DNA from: Candidatus Nomurabacteria bacterium
GTDB lineage: Bacteria; Patescibacteriota; Minisyncoccia; Phycocordibacterales; Phycocordibacteraceae
Assembly (NCBI GenBank): GCA_943355045.1
Contig: CALRDY010000007.1
Coordinates: 1-14,337 of the forward strand
Direction of reading: 5' to 3'
DNA length: 14,337 nt
The number at the start of each line of letters is the position of its first letter. Position 1 is the stretch's first letter. This document shows, one piece after another, positions 5,487-12,992 of the stretch. Both the position numbers and the translations under genes were made by a program. Below the pieces are notes generated by a model. The model saw nothing but the letters and a program-made list of their open reading frames with translations. It was not told the origin of the DNA and ran no database searches.

Positions 5487-5544
5487 TCGATATGGTTTCT
5501 CAGACGGAGCCGCGCTGCGTACGTTCTCTCTATAACAAATAAAA

Positions 5545-5578
5545 ACCGGGTCGCTTGAAAAGTCTCAAGCGACCCGGT
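5545..5578 (-). terminator. Terminator of the NUDIX gene
   Basis: Arms 5545-5558 and 5565-5578 pair over 14 bp around six bases. Read on the minus strand, the stem is followed by TTTTT, so it ends the minus-strand NUDIX transcript. On the plus strand there is no T-run, though the stem could slow transcription leaving the VTT gene. Confidence 0.88.
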
Positions 5579-6015
5579 CAGGTCAGTATCGAAAACACTT
5601 CTTTGATGAGGATGCGGTGCCGATCAAGGAGATCAGACATATCCAGAACCTCAGTCCGGAGGAAGGCTTTGACTAAGAGCGGACCATCAGTCTCTTGCCC
5701 GACTTCGGCCCGCGTGTCGAGCTTCTCTTCTGTGACTCGCGCGATGCAGAGATGAGGACGATATCCTTCCTCTCCGCGCCAGTGCCACGAACGAATGGAA
5801 ACTTCTCTTGGAAGAAGCTGGATACCGGTCTCTTCGCGGCATTCGCGAATCGCGGCGGCGATAATCCCTTCTTTTTGCTCGATACCGCCTCCCGGTAGCT
5901 TCCAGCGAGAAGTCCTGAAATTGCCGCTCTCATCCATAACCAGCACAATTCTAGTGGGGGAGAGTATGCACGTTACAACTGCTCCCCGATCAAGGTTTCT
6001 CCTCGCGGTACCCAT
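5578..6015 (-). CDS. NUDIX hydrolase
   Basis: The protein has 145 residues and a complete NUDIX box (GGGIEQKEG through REC-REETG, consensus GX5EX7REUXEEXGU), so it should hydrolyse a nucleoside diphosphate linked to another group in a Mg-dependent way. Candidates include oxidised nucleotides, NDP-sugars and alarmones; the sequence does not decide. The frame stays open far upstream, but the start at 6015 is clear: a strong AGAGGAGG Shine-Dalgarno (revcomp of 6021-6030) lies a few bases before it, and a promoter lies just upstream. This is the only gene in the window with such a canonical ribosome binding site. Its stop is at the foot of the terminator hairpin. It is divergent from prfB. Confidence 0.92.
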   Translation of the reverse strand: MGTARRNLDRGAVVTCILSPTRIVLVMDESGNFRTSRWKLPGGGIEQKEGIIAAAIRECREETGIQLLPREVSIRSWHWRGEEGYRPHLCIARVTEEKLDTRAEVGQETDGPLLVKAFLRTEVLDMSDLLDRHRILIKEVFSILT

Positions 6016-6020
6016 AAACA

Positions 6021-6030
6021 CCTCCTCTCT
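6021..6030 (-). promoter_or_regulatory. Strong Shine-Dalgarno of the NUDIX gene
   Basis: On the minus strand these bases read AGAGAGGAGG, followed by TGTTT and the ATG at 6015. It decides the start codon and contrasts with the other genes here. Confidence 0.85.
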
Positions 6031-6053
6031 TGTGTCATTGAACACCTGAAGGT

Positions 6054-6081
6054 ACATTACAGTTAATTTAAAATCTGTCAA
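6054..6081 (-). promoter_or_regulatory. Promoter of the NUDIX gene
   Basis: On the minus strand, a perfect TTGACA (6081-6076) is followed after 16 bp by TAATGT (6059-6054). Transcription would start near 6047, giving a leader of about 30 nt that contains the Shine-Dalgarno. Confidence 0.7.
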
Positions 6082-6096
6082 GCGCCGCACAAAATC

Positions 6097-6105
6097 TGGT
6101 ATAAT
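6097..6105 (+). promoter_or_regulatory. Extended -10 promoter of prfB
   Basis: TGG followed by TATAAT (6100-6105) forms an extended -10 element. The ATG of prfB comes six bases later, so the message would begin at the start codon. No -35 consensus is seen, as expected for an extended -10. Confidence 0.7.
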
Positions 6106-6111
6106 TTCCCG

Positions 6112-6981
6112 ATGTCCGAGCGGGAGAAGCGGCTGGCCGAACTTGAGGCGATGATGGCATCGCCTGATTTCTGGCTGGACAAGGATCAGGCGCAAGTTTT
6201 CATACAGGAATATCAGACGCTCAAAGAGGGCGGCGAGGGCGACCCGCACGACAAAGGGAATGCGACGCTCGCGATCCTCGCGGGCGCGGGCGGCGACGAC
6301 GCTGAGGATTTTGCGCGCATGCTGCGCCGCATGTACGAGGGCTATGTGGCTTCGAAGAGTTGGCGCGTGCGCGAACTCCATGCCAACGAGAACGATCAAG
6401 GCGGCTATCGCAATATCATGCTCGAGATCAGCGGCACGGGCGCGTACGGTCGCCTGAAGCACGAAGCGGGCGTGCATCGCCTCGTGCGGCAGTCGCCTTT
6501 CAATGCGAATGCGAAGCGGCAGACGAGCTTCGCGCTCGTCGAAGTGCTTCCGTCTCTCGTCGCGACTGATAAAGTCGAGCTTAAGCCGGATGACCTCGAG
6601 ATACAGTTCGCCCGCGCCGGAGGCGCGGGCGGTCAGAACGTGAACAAGCGCGAGACGGCCGTGCGTATCCTTCACAAGCCGACCAACCTTTCCGTACACA
6701 TCTCAAGCGAGCGCAGCCAGCTCGCCAATCGCGAGAAGGCGATCGAGCTCCTGAAGGCGAAGATCTTTGCCAAGGAAGAGGCTGAACGCCAGGCGACCGC
6801 GAAAGGCCGTTCAATCGCCGCGACGACCGCGAACGAGTGGGGAAGCCAGATCCGCTCCTACGTCCTGCATCCGTACAAGATGGTCAAAGACCACCGCACC
6901 GACCACGAATCTTCCAATCCCGAGAAAGTCCTCGGCGGCGATCTTGACGGGTTCATTGACGCGGCGGCCGCTGGTGCATAG
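6112..6981 (+). CDS. prfB: Peptide chain release factor 2 (RF2), short form
   Basis: This 289-residue class I release factor is identified as RF2 by the SPF recognition tripeptide (residues 128-130, in [15 protein letters not shown]), which reads UGA/UAA. The catalytic GGQ is at 173-175 in [15 protein letters not shown]. The C-terminal [18 protein letters not shown] is typical. RF2 proteins usually have about 330-370 residues. Here most of the N-terminal helical domain 1 between SPDFW and the [11 protein letters not shown] motif is missing, about 65 residues compared with E. coli. No CTTTGA-type autoregulatory frameshift site is present. Its presence shows that UGA is a stop here. The TAG stop overlaps the -10 box proposed for hicB. 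Confidence 0.95.
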   Translation: MSEREKRLAELEAMMASPDFWLDKDQAQVFIQEYQTLKEGGEGDPHDKGNATLAILAGAGGDDAEDFARMLRRMYEGYVASKSWRVRELHANENDQGGYRNIMLEISGTGAYGRLKHEAGVHRLVRQSPFNANAKRQTSFALVEVLPSLVATDKVELKPDDLEIQFARAGGAGGQNVNKRETAVRILHKPTNLSVHISSERSQLANREKAIELLKAKIFAKEEAERQATAKGRSIAATTANEWGSQIRSYVLHPYKMVKDHRTDHESSNPEKVLGGDLDGFIDAAAAGA

Positions 6982-6984
6982 TAT
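6979..6984 (+). promoter_or_regulatory. Possible -10 box of hicB
   Basis: TAGTAT, whose first three bases are the prfB stop codon, is followed by seven bases and the ATG at 6992. The spacing is the same as at several other starts in this window. Confidence 0.4.
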
Positions 6985-6991
6985 TGAGAGT

Positions 6992-7243
6992 ATGAATACA
7001 AAGAAGCTGCAAAAGGTTAATACATTTACCGCCGTCTTTCAGAAGGTGCGCGGCGGGTATACGACATGGGTCGAAGAGATGCCGAATGTCATATCTGAAG
7101 GCAAGACGAAAGTTGAGGCAAAGATAAATCTAAAAGACGCCCTCGGACTCATGCTCGAGACGAACCGTATCATGTCTTTCAAAGGCGTGGCAGGAGACGT
7201 CGAGCGTTCGCCGATTTCATTCCCCGTGCATCAGGTCGCATGA
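6992..7243 (+). CDS. hicB: HicB-family antitoxin
   Basis: The protein has 83 residues. FTAVFQKVRGGYTTWVEEMP followed by ISEGKTKVEAKINLKDALGLMLE is the HicB partial RNase-H-like fold, in which a short sheet and a helix cap the toxin. The C-terminal DNA-binding domain of longer HicB proteins is absent, so autoregulation may be weak or use another route. The ATG at 6992 is chosen because the conserved domain begins soon after it; the frame is open further upstream but overlaps prfB. Its TGA overlaps the hicA start by four bases. Confidence 0.82.
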   Translation: MNTKKLQKVNTFTAVFQKVRGGYTTWVEEMPNVISEGKTKVEAKINLKDALGLMLETNRIMSFKGVAGDVERSPISFPVHQVA

Positions 7244-7431
7244 AACGCGCTAAGCTCGTCACGCATCTCCTGCGTAATGGGTGTATTCTTCTGCGAGAAG
7301 GAGCGAAGCATTCCATCTACCGCAATCTTTTTACTGGCGTCCAAACATCGGTTCCGCGGCATGCGAGCCTCTTAGAAAGTACAGCGCAAGCGATTTGCAG
7401 ACAGTTGGGCGCCTCGTGGCCTCCGAAGTGA
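7240..7431 (+). CDS. hicA: HicA-family mRNA interferase toxin
   Basis: The 63-residue protein has the double-stranded-RNA-binding-like HicA fold pattern: a basic N-terminal helix, GCILLREGAKHSIYRN with the expected catalytic His24, then TSVPRHASLL and a C-terminal helix. HicA cleaves mRNA and tmRNA when not bound by HicB. The start overlaps the hicB stop (ATGA), and AGG at 7233-7235 could bind the ribosome. The antitoxin gene comes first, the reverse of the most common hicA-hicB order but known in other pairs. The key His is intact, so it may be functional. Confidence 0.85.
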   Translation: MKRAKLVTHLLRNGCILLREGAKHSIYRNLFTGVQTSVPRHASLLESTAQAICRQLGASWPPK

Positions 7432-7437
7432 AAATGT

Positions 7438-7443
7438 TACAAT
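7438..7443 (+). promoter_or_regulatory. -10 box of the DUF6624-like gene
   Basis: TACAAT is followed by seven bases and the ATG at 7451, so the message is probably leaderless. No clear -35 is seen. Confidence 0.5.
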
Positions 7444-7450
7444 CATAGCT

Positions 7451-7996
7451 ATGTCAGAGGAAGTACCCGCAAGACCTGAATCGCTTATTGAGTTTCCGAA
7501 AATCGCTTCTGAAATAGATGCGATGGCAAAAGTCGATCAAGATATGCGTACAAAGAATCTGAAAGAGCCATGCTCGGGGTCACTGAGACTGCTCGATGCT
7601 AAAAACACGGAACGAATGAGGGAAATCGTAGCGCAAATCGGCTGGCCGACGGTCAGTAAGGTCGGTACAGATGCTTCACATGGTGCGTGGATTCTGGTGC
7701 AACATGCAAATCATCAGATCGATTTTCAAGAGCAATGCCTAACCCTCATGAAGCAAGAGTTCTCAAGCGAAGTGATTAGTAAAGACCTCGCTATGCTTGA
7801 GGACCGGGTACGAGTGGGTAAAAATCAACTACAGCTTTATGGTACGCAATTTCGTCAAATGGCTGGCGAGCACAAACCGCAGCCCATTGAAGACGAGGCA
7901 AATGTAGATGAACGGCGGAAGAAAATGGGTCTGGATTCGCTTGAGGAAAATATCGCTGGAATGTACGAGAAATATGGGCCGCCCAATCAGGACTAG
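7451..7996 (+). CDS. DUF6624-like protein of unknown function
   Basis: This is a soluble 181-residue protein without a signal peptide or membrane segment. Recognisable patches are TERMREIVAQIGWPTVSKVG, ILVQHANHQIDFQEQCL, LEDRVRVGKNQLQLYGTQF and VDERRKKMGLDSLEE. From memory this order (GWP, QHA, DRV, YGTQ, RRxxxGL) fits the DUF6624 family, whose function is not established. The conserved His, Asp and Gln residues could form an active site, which is only an inference. The gene follows hicA by 19 bp, has its own TACAAT box, and is more A/T-rich than ftsE, so it may be part of an acquired hicBA segment. Confidence 0.65.
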   Translation: MSEEVPARPESLIEFPKIASEIDAMAKVDQDMRTKNLKEPCSGSLRLLDAKNTERMREIVAQIGWPTVSKVGTDASHGAWILVQHANHQIDFQEQCLTLMKQEFSSEVISKDLAMLEDRVRVGKNQLQLYGTQFRQMAGEHKPQPIEDEANVDERRKKMGLDSLEENIAGMYEKYGPPNQD

Positions 7997-8058
7997 CTAT
8001 CCTCCAAGCTCGCACAAACGAAATGAGGGTTCCATAGACGGGATGGAAGCGAGTAGGG

Positions 8059-8064
8059 TACAAT
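8059..8064 (+). promoter_or_regulatory. -10 box of ftsEX
   Basis: GG followed by TACAAT lies 11 bases before the ftsE ATG at 8076, giving a leader of about 4-5 nt. The same GGTA(T/C)AAT form occurs before prfB and the HNH gene. Confidence 0.5.
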
Positions 8065-8075
8065 AAGCGGAACGC

Positions 8076-8753
8076 ATGATTTATTTCGACAAGGTGACGA
8101 AGCGATACGGAGACATGATGGCGCTCGAAGGGGTTACCATCTCCGTCGCCCCGAAAGAATTCGTTTCCATCGTCGGACACTCGGGCGCAGGCAAGACGAC
8201 GCTCCTGAAACTCCTCCTCGCCGAAGAGCGGCCGACCGACGGCAGCGTCTTCTTCGAGTCGATCGATATTAACGACCTGCCGAGTTCGGCGCTCCACCAC
8301 TATCGCCGCAAGATCGGCATGGTCTTCCAGGATTTCCGCCTCATTCCGAACAAGACCGCGTACGAGAATATCGCATTCGCGATGGAAGCTGCGGGCCGCT
8401 CCGACGAGGAAATTGCGAGCGACGTGCCCCACATCCTCGAGCTCGTGAATCTCTCCGACAAGGCGCTGCATTTTCCCGACCAGCTCTCGGGCGGCGAGAA
8501 GCAGCGCATCGCTATCGGCCGCGCGATCATCAACCAGCCCGACCTCATCGTCGCCGACGAGCCGACGGGGAACCTTGACCCTATCAATACGTATGAAGTC
8601 GTCGAGATCCTGAAGAAGATCAACGAGCTCGGCACGACCATCATCATCACGACCCACAACAAGGGCGTCGTCGACGCCATCGGGAAGCGCGTGATCACGG
8701 TTGATCGCGGGAAGGTCGTCCGCGACGACGCCGGTGGAAAATACTCATTATAG
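8076..8753 (+). CDS. ftsE: Cell division ATP-binding protein FtsE
   Basis: The 225-residue ABC ATPase has Walker [10 protein letters not shown] at 34-42, Q-loop Gln85 in [19 protein letters not shown] (the FtsE-type wording), signature LSGGE at 137-141, Walker B LIVADEP at 157-163 with Glu162, and H-loop His194. With FtsX it forms a type VII ABC complex that couples ATP hydrolysis to activation of cell-wall hydrolases at the septum. It begins ATG ATT TAT with no Shine-Dalgarno. The ftsX gene starts 18 bp after the stop, and the family and gene order make this call secure. Confidence 0.95.
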   Translation: MIYFDKVTKRYGDMMALEGVTISVAPKEFVSIVGHSGAGKTTLLKLLLAEERPTDGSVFFESIDINDLPSSALHHYRRKIGMVFQDFRLIPNKTAYENIAFAMEAAGRSDEEIASDVPHILELVNLSDKALHFPDQLSGGEKQRIAIGRAIINQPDLIVADEPTGNLDPINTYEVVEILKKINELGTTIIITTHNKGVVDAIGKRVITVDRGKVVRDDAGGKYSL

Positions 8754-8771
8754 TTGTAGTATGGATGCATC

Positions 8772-9698
8772 ATGAACTGGATGATTTTCAAACGGATGCT
8801 CGTCGCCGGCGGGAAGAATTTCACGCGCGGCGGCGCGGTCTCGGCGGCCACCGTGCTCATCATGACGGTAACGCTCGCCATCATCGCTTCCCTAATCTTC
8901 CTCTCGGCACTCCTCTCCCACACGCTCGCTACGATCAGCGAGAAAGTCGACGTGTCCGTCTACTTCGTGACTACAGCGAGCGAAGCGAGCATCCTTGCGG
9001 TAAAGGATCAGATCGAGAAGCTGCCGCAGGTGGCGAACGTTATTTATACCTCAGCCGATGCCGCTCTCGCGGCCTTCCGCGCCAGGCATGCGACCGACCA
9101 GCTGACGCTTCAGGCGTTGAACGAGCTCGGCGGCAATCCGCTCGATGCTTCGCTCGAGGTGCAGGCGAAGGACCCGTCGCAGTACGAGAGCATCGTGAGC
9201 TTCCTCGAGGCGTCGCCTGCGCTCTCTTCCGGCGGGACATCCATCGTCGATCGCATCAATTACGCGCAGAACAAAGAGGTCATTGATCGTCTGTCGCTCG
9301 CGATCCGCGCGACACGCGAGATCGGTCTCGCCGTCGTCATCCTCTTCGCGATCGCATCGATCCTCATCGCCTTGGCGACCGTGCGGCTCGCCATCTACAC
9401 CGCCAAAGAAGAAATCTCGGTCATGCGGCTCGTGGGCGCGAGCAATCTGTACATCCAGGGTCCGTTTATCGTGACGGGTATTATCACGGGCGTCATTTCC
9501 GCAGTAGTCGTCCTTCTCCTTCTCGGTCCCGCGACGTGGTATGCGGGCGAGAAGACCGTCGGGTGGTTCGGCGGCTTCAACGTCGCGAGCTATTATGCGG
9601 ACAATTTCGCACTCGTCTTTTCGATACTCATGCTTTCGGGCATCGTGCTCGGCGCGGTCGCCTCGGTGCTCGCTATCCATAGGTATCTGAAGGTGTAG
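8772..9698 (+). CDS. ftsX: Cell division membrane protein FtsX
   Basis: The protein has 308 residues in the usual FtsX topology: TM1 at about 22-48, an extracytoplasmic domain from about 50 to 175 (starting [11 protein letters not shown], typical of the family), then TM2 at 184-208, TM3 at 231-253 and TM4 at 278-303. The cytoplasmic loop [14 protein letters not shown] is the family's conserved coupling segment. It passes the FtsE power stroke to a periplasmic or extracellular hydrolase partner; no such partner gene is in the window, although the exported coiled-coil protein at 12993 could be considered. Two out-of-frame ATGs (8761, 8765) precede the start. It ends six bases before pyrG. Confidence 0.95.
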   Translation: MNWMIFKRMLVAGGKNFTRGGAVSAATVLIMTVTLAIIASLIFLSALLSHTLATISEKVDVSVYFVTTASEASILAVKDQIEKLPQVANVIYTSADAALAAFRARHATDQLTLQALNELGGNPLDASLEVQAKDPSQYESIVSFLEASPALSSGGTSIVDRINYAQNKEVIDRLSLAIRATREIGLAVVILFAIASILIALATVRLAIYTAKEEISVMRLVGASNLYIQGPFIVTGIITGVISAVVVLLLLGPATWYAGEKTVGWFGGFNVASYYADNFALVFSILMLSGIVLGAVASVLAIHRYLKV

Positions 9699-9704
9699 TC
9701 CGGT

Positions 9705-11363
9705 ATGGCGAAAGAAGGTCACAAATACATATTCGTGCTCGGTGGCGTCATGAGCGGCGTCGGGAAGGGTGTCGTCGCGAGCTCGGTCGGCCTCCTGCTT
9801 CAGCAGAAGGGGTATCCGATCAATCTGGTAAAGATCGACCCCTACCTGAATGTCGATGCGGGCACGATGAATCCGACGGAGCACGGCGAAACGTTCGTGC
9901 TCCGGAGCGGACTCGAGACTGACCAGGACATGGGCAATTACGAGCGCTTTCTCGGCCGCGACCTGACGAACGAAGATTATATGACGAGCGGCATGGTGTA
10001 CCAGTCGGTCATCGCGCGCGAGCGCGCGCTCGAGTACGGCGGCAAATGCGTCGAGGCGATCCCGCACGTGCGCGACGAGATCCTGCACCGCATCGAGTCG
10101 GCCGCGGCGTACAACGGCAGCCGCATCTCGGTCATCGAGATCGGCGGTACGATCGGTGACTTCCAGAATGCGCTCTTCATCGAAGCGGCGCGCGTGCTGA
10201 AGATGAATCATCCGGAGGATGTGCTTTTCATGATGGTGTCGTATCTGCCGACGCCCGGCACGCTCGGCGAGATGAAGACGAAGCCCACTCAGATGGCGGT
10301 GCGCGACCTCAATTCCTACGGCGTGCAGCCGGATTTCATTGTCGCGCGCTCCAAGGAGCCGGTGGACGAGAAGCGCAAAGAGAAGCTCGCGATCTGGTGC
10401 AATGTGCGCAAAGACCGCATCATTTCCGCGCCGGACATCAGCAGCATCTACGAAGCGCCGCTTAATTTTGAGAAGGATAAGCTCGGTGACGCGGTGCTCG
10501 ACGCGCTCCGCCTGCCCGAGAAGAAGAAGGCGTCGCTTACCGCATGGCGGAAGTTCGTGCGCGCGGCGATGGATACGAAAGCGCCGGAAGTTTCGATCGC
10601 GGTCGTCGGGAAATATTTCGATACGGGCGACTTCGTGCTCTCCGACGCGTACCTTTCGGTCATCGAGGCGATCAAGTTCTCTGCGGCGAAACTCGGCCGC
10701 CGCGCGAAGATTACCTGGATCAATTCTAAAGACCTCGAGAAAGGAGGGTCGAAAGCGACTGCGATGCTCGGGAAATTCGACGGCATCATCGTTCCGGGCG
10801 GCTTCGGCGAAAGCGGCATCGAGGGGAAGATCAAAGCGATACAGTTCGCGCGCGAGCAAAAGATTCCGTACTTCGGCCTCTGCTACGGCATGCAGCTCAT
10901 GGTCATCGAGTATGCGCGAAACGTCTTAGGGCTCAAGGACGCACACACCACCGAGATTAAAAAGAGCGCCGCGCATCCCGTCGTCGACGTGATGTTGGAG
11001 CAGAAGAAGCATCTCGCGGCGAACAAGTACGGCGGCACTATGCGCCTCGGCGTGTACCCGGCCTATCTCAAGAAGGGCACGATGGCGCGCGCCGCATACA
11101 AGAAGGAGTTGGTGGAAGAGCGTCATCGGCATCGCTATGAGATCAATCCGGCATACGTGGGCCAGCTCGAGGTCGCCGGACTCGTCTTCTCGGGCACTTC
11201 TCCCGACGGCGTTTTGATGGAGATTGCCGAGCTTCCGCGCGCGAAGCATCCCTTCATGCTCGGCACGCAGTTCCACCCCGAGCTCCAGGCGCGCCCGCTC
11301 GACCCGCATCCTTTGTTTACCGAATTCCTCCGCGCCGCTGTCTCAAATAAAAAAGGGAAATAA
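9705..11363 (+). CDS. pyrG: CTP synthase
   Basis: The protein has 552 residues and both domains. The N-terminal synthase domain has VLGGVMSGVGKGVVASSVG (P-loop), DPYLNVDAGTMNP and KTKPTQ. The C-terminal glutamine amidotransferase domain has Cys393 in GLCYGMQ and His524/Glu526 in TQFHPEL. It converts UTP to CTP using ATP and glutamine. Several blocks differ from the common bacterial form: GDFQN where GDIES is usual, GLETDQDMGNYERF where GAETDLDLGHYERF is usual, and CYGMQ for CLGMQ. All catalytic residues are kept. It starts six bases after ftsX without a Shine-Dalgarno, probably in the same transcript. It is convergent with the ABC ATPase gene, with three bases between the stops. Confidence 0.96.
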   Translation: MAKEGHKYIFVLGGVMSGVGKGVVASSVGLLLQQKGYPINLVKIDPYLNVDAGTMNPTEHGETFVLRSGLETDQDMGNYERFLGRDLTNEDYMTSGMVYQSVIARERALEYGGKCVEAIPHVRDEILHRIESAAAYNGSRISVIEIGGTIGDFQNALFIEAARVLKMNHPEDVLFMMVSYLPTPGTLGEMKTKPTQMAVRDLNSYGVQPDFIVARSKEPVDEKRKEKLAIWCNVRKDRIISAPDISSIYEAPLNFEKDKLGDAVLDALRLPEKKKASLTAWRKFVRAAMDTKAPEVSIAVVGKYFDTGDFVLSDAYLSVIEAIKFSAAKLGRRAKITWINSKDLEKGGSKATAMLGKFDGIIVPGGFGESGIEGKIKAIQFAREQKIPYFGLCYGMQLMVIEYARNVLGLKDAHTTEIKKSAAHPVVDVMLEQKKHLAANKYGGTMRLGVYPAYLKKGTMARAAYKKELVEERHRHRYEINPAYVGQLEVAGLVFSGTSPDGVLMEIAELPRAKHPFMLGTQFHPELQARPLDPHPLFTEFLRAAVSNKKGK

Positions 11364-11366
11364 AAA

Positions 11367-12113
11367 TTACGAAATCGCACGGATAGCCTCGGTCAAGAGA
11401 TCGACTTCCTTGAAGAAGTGTGCGCTGCGCGTGTCGCGCGGGCGGGGCAGGTCGACAGCGAGCGTTTTTTCCACGCGGCCCGGATGCGCGCCCATGATGA
11501 TGATCTGGTCGGAAAGCTCGATGGCGTCCGGGATGAGGTGGTTTACCATCAGGATCGTCATGCTGTACGCGCGCCAGATTTTCAGAAGGTCTGCTTTCAG
11601 CGCTTCTGCCGTAATGGTGTCGAGATTTGAAAAAGGCTCGTCCATGATGAGGAGATCGGGAGAGATCGCGAGCGCGCGCGCAAGGCCGACCCGCTGGCGC
11701 TGGCCGCCCGAGAGTGCGGCGGGGTAGTGGTGCTCGAGATGCGCGAGGCCGACCTCTTTTAATTTCTCCCGCGCGATGTGCTCGCGTTCGAGGCGCCCCA
11801 CGCCGTCCATGCGTAGGCCGAAGGCGACATTATCGAGCGCGGTGAGCCACGGGAAAAGCGCATAATTCTGGAACACCATCGCCGGACGGGAAAAGTTTCG
11901 TACGATCTCGCCGCTCGTGTGCGGCATGAGGCCGAGGATGACGCGCATGAGGGTCGATTTGCCAGAGCCGGACGGACCGATGATCGATACGAATGAACCG
12001 GACGGGACGGAGAATGATACGTCTTTCAATGCGGGAGCCTCTCGCGTGGCGGCGTCGCTGAAGCGGGCGGTCACGCGCGAAAGGACGAGAATCATGGAAG
12101 GGGACGTGCTCAT
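11367..12113 (-). CDS. ABC transporter ATP-binding protein, nitrate/sulfonate/taurine type
   Basis: The 248-residue ATPase has Walker A GPSGSGKST at 46-54, Q-loop Gln82 in VFQNYALFPWLTALDNVAFGL (wording typical of SsuB/TauB/NrtD), signature LSGGQ at 134-138, Walker B LLIMDEP at 154-160 and His192 in VNHLIPDA. It pairs with the permease just upstream. The ATG at 12113 is one base after the permease stop and is preferred; an ATG at 12125 would overlap the permease by 11 bases. The substrate could be a sulfonate, nitrate, thiamine precursor or other small molecule, and cannot be deduced. No binding-protein gene is visible. Confidence 0.9.
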   Translation of the reverse strand: MSTSPSMILVLSRVTARFSDAATREAPALKDVSFSVPSGSFVSIIGPSGSGKSTLMRVILGLMPHTSGEIVRNFSRPAMVFQNYALFPWLTALDNVAFGLRMDGVGRLEREHIAREKLKEVGLAHLEHHYPAALSGGQRQRVGLARALAISPDLLIMDEPFSNLDTITAEALKADLLKIWRAYSMTILMVNHLIPDAIELSDQIIIMGAHPGRVEKTLAVDLPRPRDTRSAHFFKEVDLLTEAIRAIS

Positions 12114-12114
12114 A

Positions 12115-12864
12115 TCATTCAGCATAGTGCTTGCTGCTCTCGGCCAAAAGCGGCGCCCAGACGAGACGGTTGACTGTGAACACGATGACGAGGATGGCGA
12201 AGGTGCCAGCGATCATAGACTGGCTTATGCCCGAAGCGCTCGCTTCCTTGATGAAGTCGCCGAAGCCGGCGACATTCGTGATTATCTCGGCGCCGATGAC
12301 CGCTTCCCAGCCGATAGCGATGCCGACGATCGAGCCGGTAAGTATCGCGGGAAAGGAGAGTGGAGCGAGGTAGTAGCTGATGCGTCGGAGCCCTGTCGCG
12401 CCGAAGATGGTCGCTGCATCATTCAAATCTTTGTGCGCGCTCTTGATCGCGGTCAGCACGGCGAAGAGAATCGGCCAGATGATGGAGCTCACGGCGAAGA
12501 GGATGATCATCTCGCTCGTGAAGCCGAAGAAATAGATGAAAAGAGGGATGAGTGCAAATGAAGGGACATTCTGCAAGACATCGAAAATGGGGAACAGTAT
12601 GTCGGAGAACGAGCTCCAGCCGACGAGGAGAGCGAGCGCGATGCCGAGCACGAGCGCGATGCCGTACGCCAGTGCGAGGCGATAGGTAGTGTGCAGGACC
12701 GCTTCGATGAGCGTCGGCCACGCGACGCCTCCGAAGTAGCCGAACGTCGCGAAAAGAAGTACGACGCTGATGATGCCTGTCATTATGAGCCACGACCGTC
12801 GGTGGCGTGCCAGGTGGGCGCGATGCCATGCTCGAGTCTGCGGATGTGCGACACTGCGGATCAT
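12115..12864 (-). CDS. ABC transporter permease, nitrate/sulfonate/taurine type
   Basis: The 249-residue permease has about six hydrophobic helices, the first at about residues 25-47, and an EAA-type coupling loop, DAATIFGATGLRRISYYLAPLSFPAILTG, which docks on the ATPase. This matches the SsuC/TauC branch of binding-protein-dependent permeases. The ATG at 12864 is chosen over a GTG at 12870 because TAAACT (revcomp of 12871-12876) lies six bases upstream, the same spacing as at other starts. The ATPase gene follows by one base, so the two form an operon. An import system of this type needs a solute-binding protein, which is absent from the window. Confidence 0.88.
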   Translation of the reverse strand: MIRSVAHPQTRAWHRAHLARHRRSWLIMTGIISVVLLFATFGYFGGVAWPTLIEAVLHTTYRLALAYGIALVLGIALALLVGWSSFSDILFPIFDVLQNVPSFALIPLFIYFFGFTSEMIILFAVSSIIWPILFAVLTAIKSAHKDLNDAATIFGATGLRRISYYLAPLSFPAILTGSIVGIAIGWEAVIGAEIITNVAGFGDFIKEASASGISQSMIAGTFAILVIVFTVNRLVWAPLLAESSKHYAE

Positions 12865-12870
12865 GTGCAC

Positions 12871-12876
12871 AGTTTA
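12871..12876 (-). promoter_or_regulatory. -10 box of the ABC permease-ATPase operon
   Basis: On the minus strand these bases read TAAACT, six bases before the ATG at 12864. It is a weaker match than the TATAAT boxes, and its main support is the repeated spacing. Confidence 0.4.
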
Positions 12877-12936
12877 ACGCGCTTTCGACCCATCGTGTGA
12901 AATGTGAACATCTGCCGGATGCGATGCTGCGCGGAA

Positions 12937-12945
12937 TGATATAAT
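12937..12945 (+). promoter_or_regulatory. Extended -10 promoter of the coiled-coil protein gene
   Basis: TGA followed by a perfect TATAAT (12940-12945) forms an extended -10 box. Transcription would begin near 12952, leaving a leader of about 40 nt. The leader has no Shine-Dalgarno and contains short ATCATC/CATCAT runs. Confidence 0.6.
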
Positions 12946-12992
12946 CAATCGGTCAGATACGAGCAGTTACCAATCATCATCCACCCATCATT

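Noticed and set aside
6112..6210. Programmed frameshift site in prfB
   Set aside because: The frame is continuous from ATG to the GGQ domain with no internal stop or CTTTGA-like slippery site.
5578..6699. NUDIX frame extended to 373 codons
   Set aside because: The upstream part is antisense to prfB; a strong Shine-Dalgarno and promoter fix the start at 6015.
6767..6991. Upstream extension of the hicB frame
   Set aside because: It overlaps prfB out of frame and the protein lacks any HicB-like content before residue Met at 6992.
8765..9286. 173-codon frame starting just before ftsX
   Set aside because: It is a shifted-frame shadow of ftsX with low-complexity Arg-rich content.
9051..10859. 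Long open frame of 602 codons on the minus strand
   Set aside because: It lies opposite ftsX and pyrG, is rich in Arg, His, Asp and Glu as expected from antisense of G+C-rich genes, and has no recognisable domain.
11361..11369. Terminator between pyrG and the ABC ATPase gene
   Set aside because: The stops are three bases apart and no hairpin with a T-run is visible on either strand.
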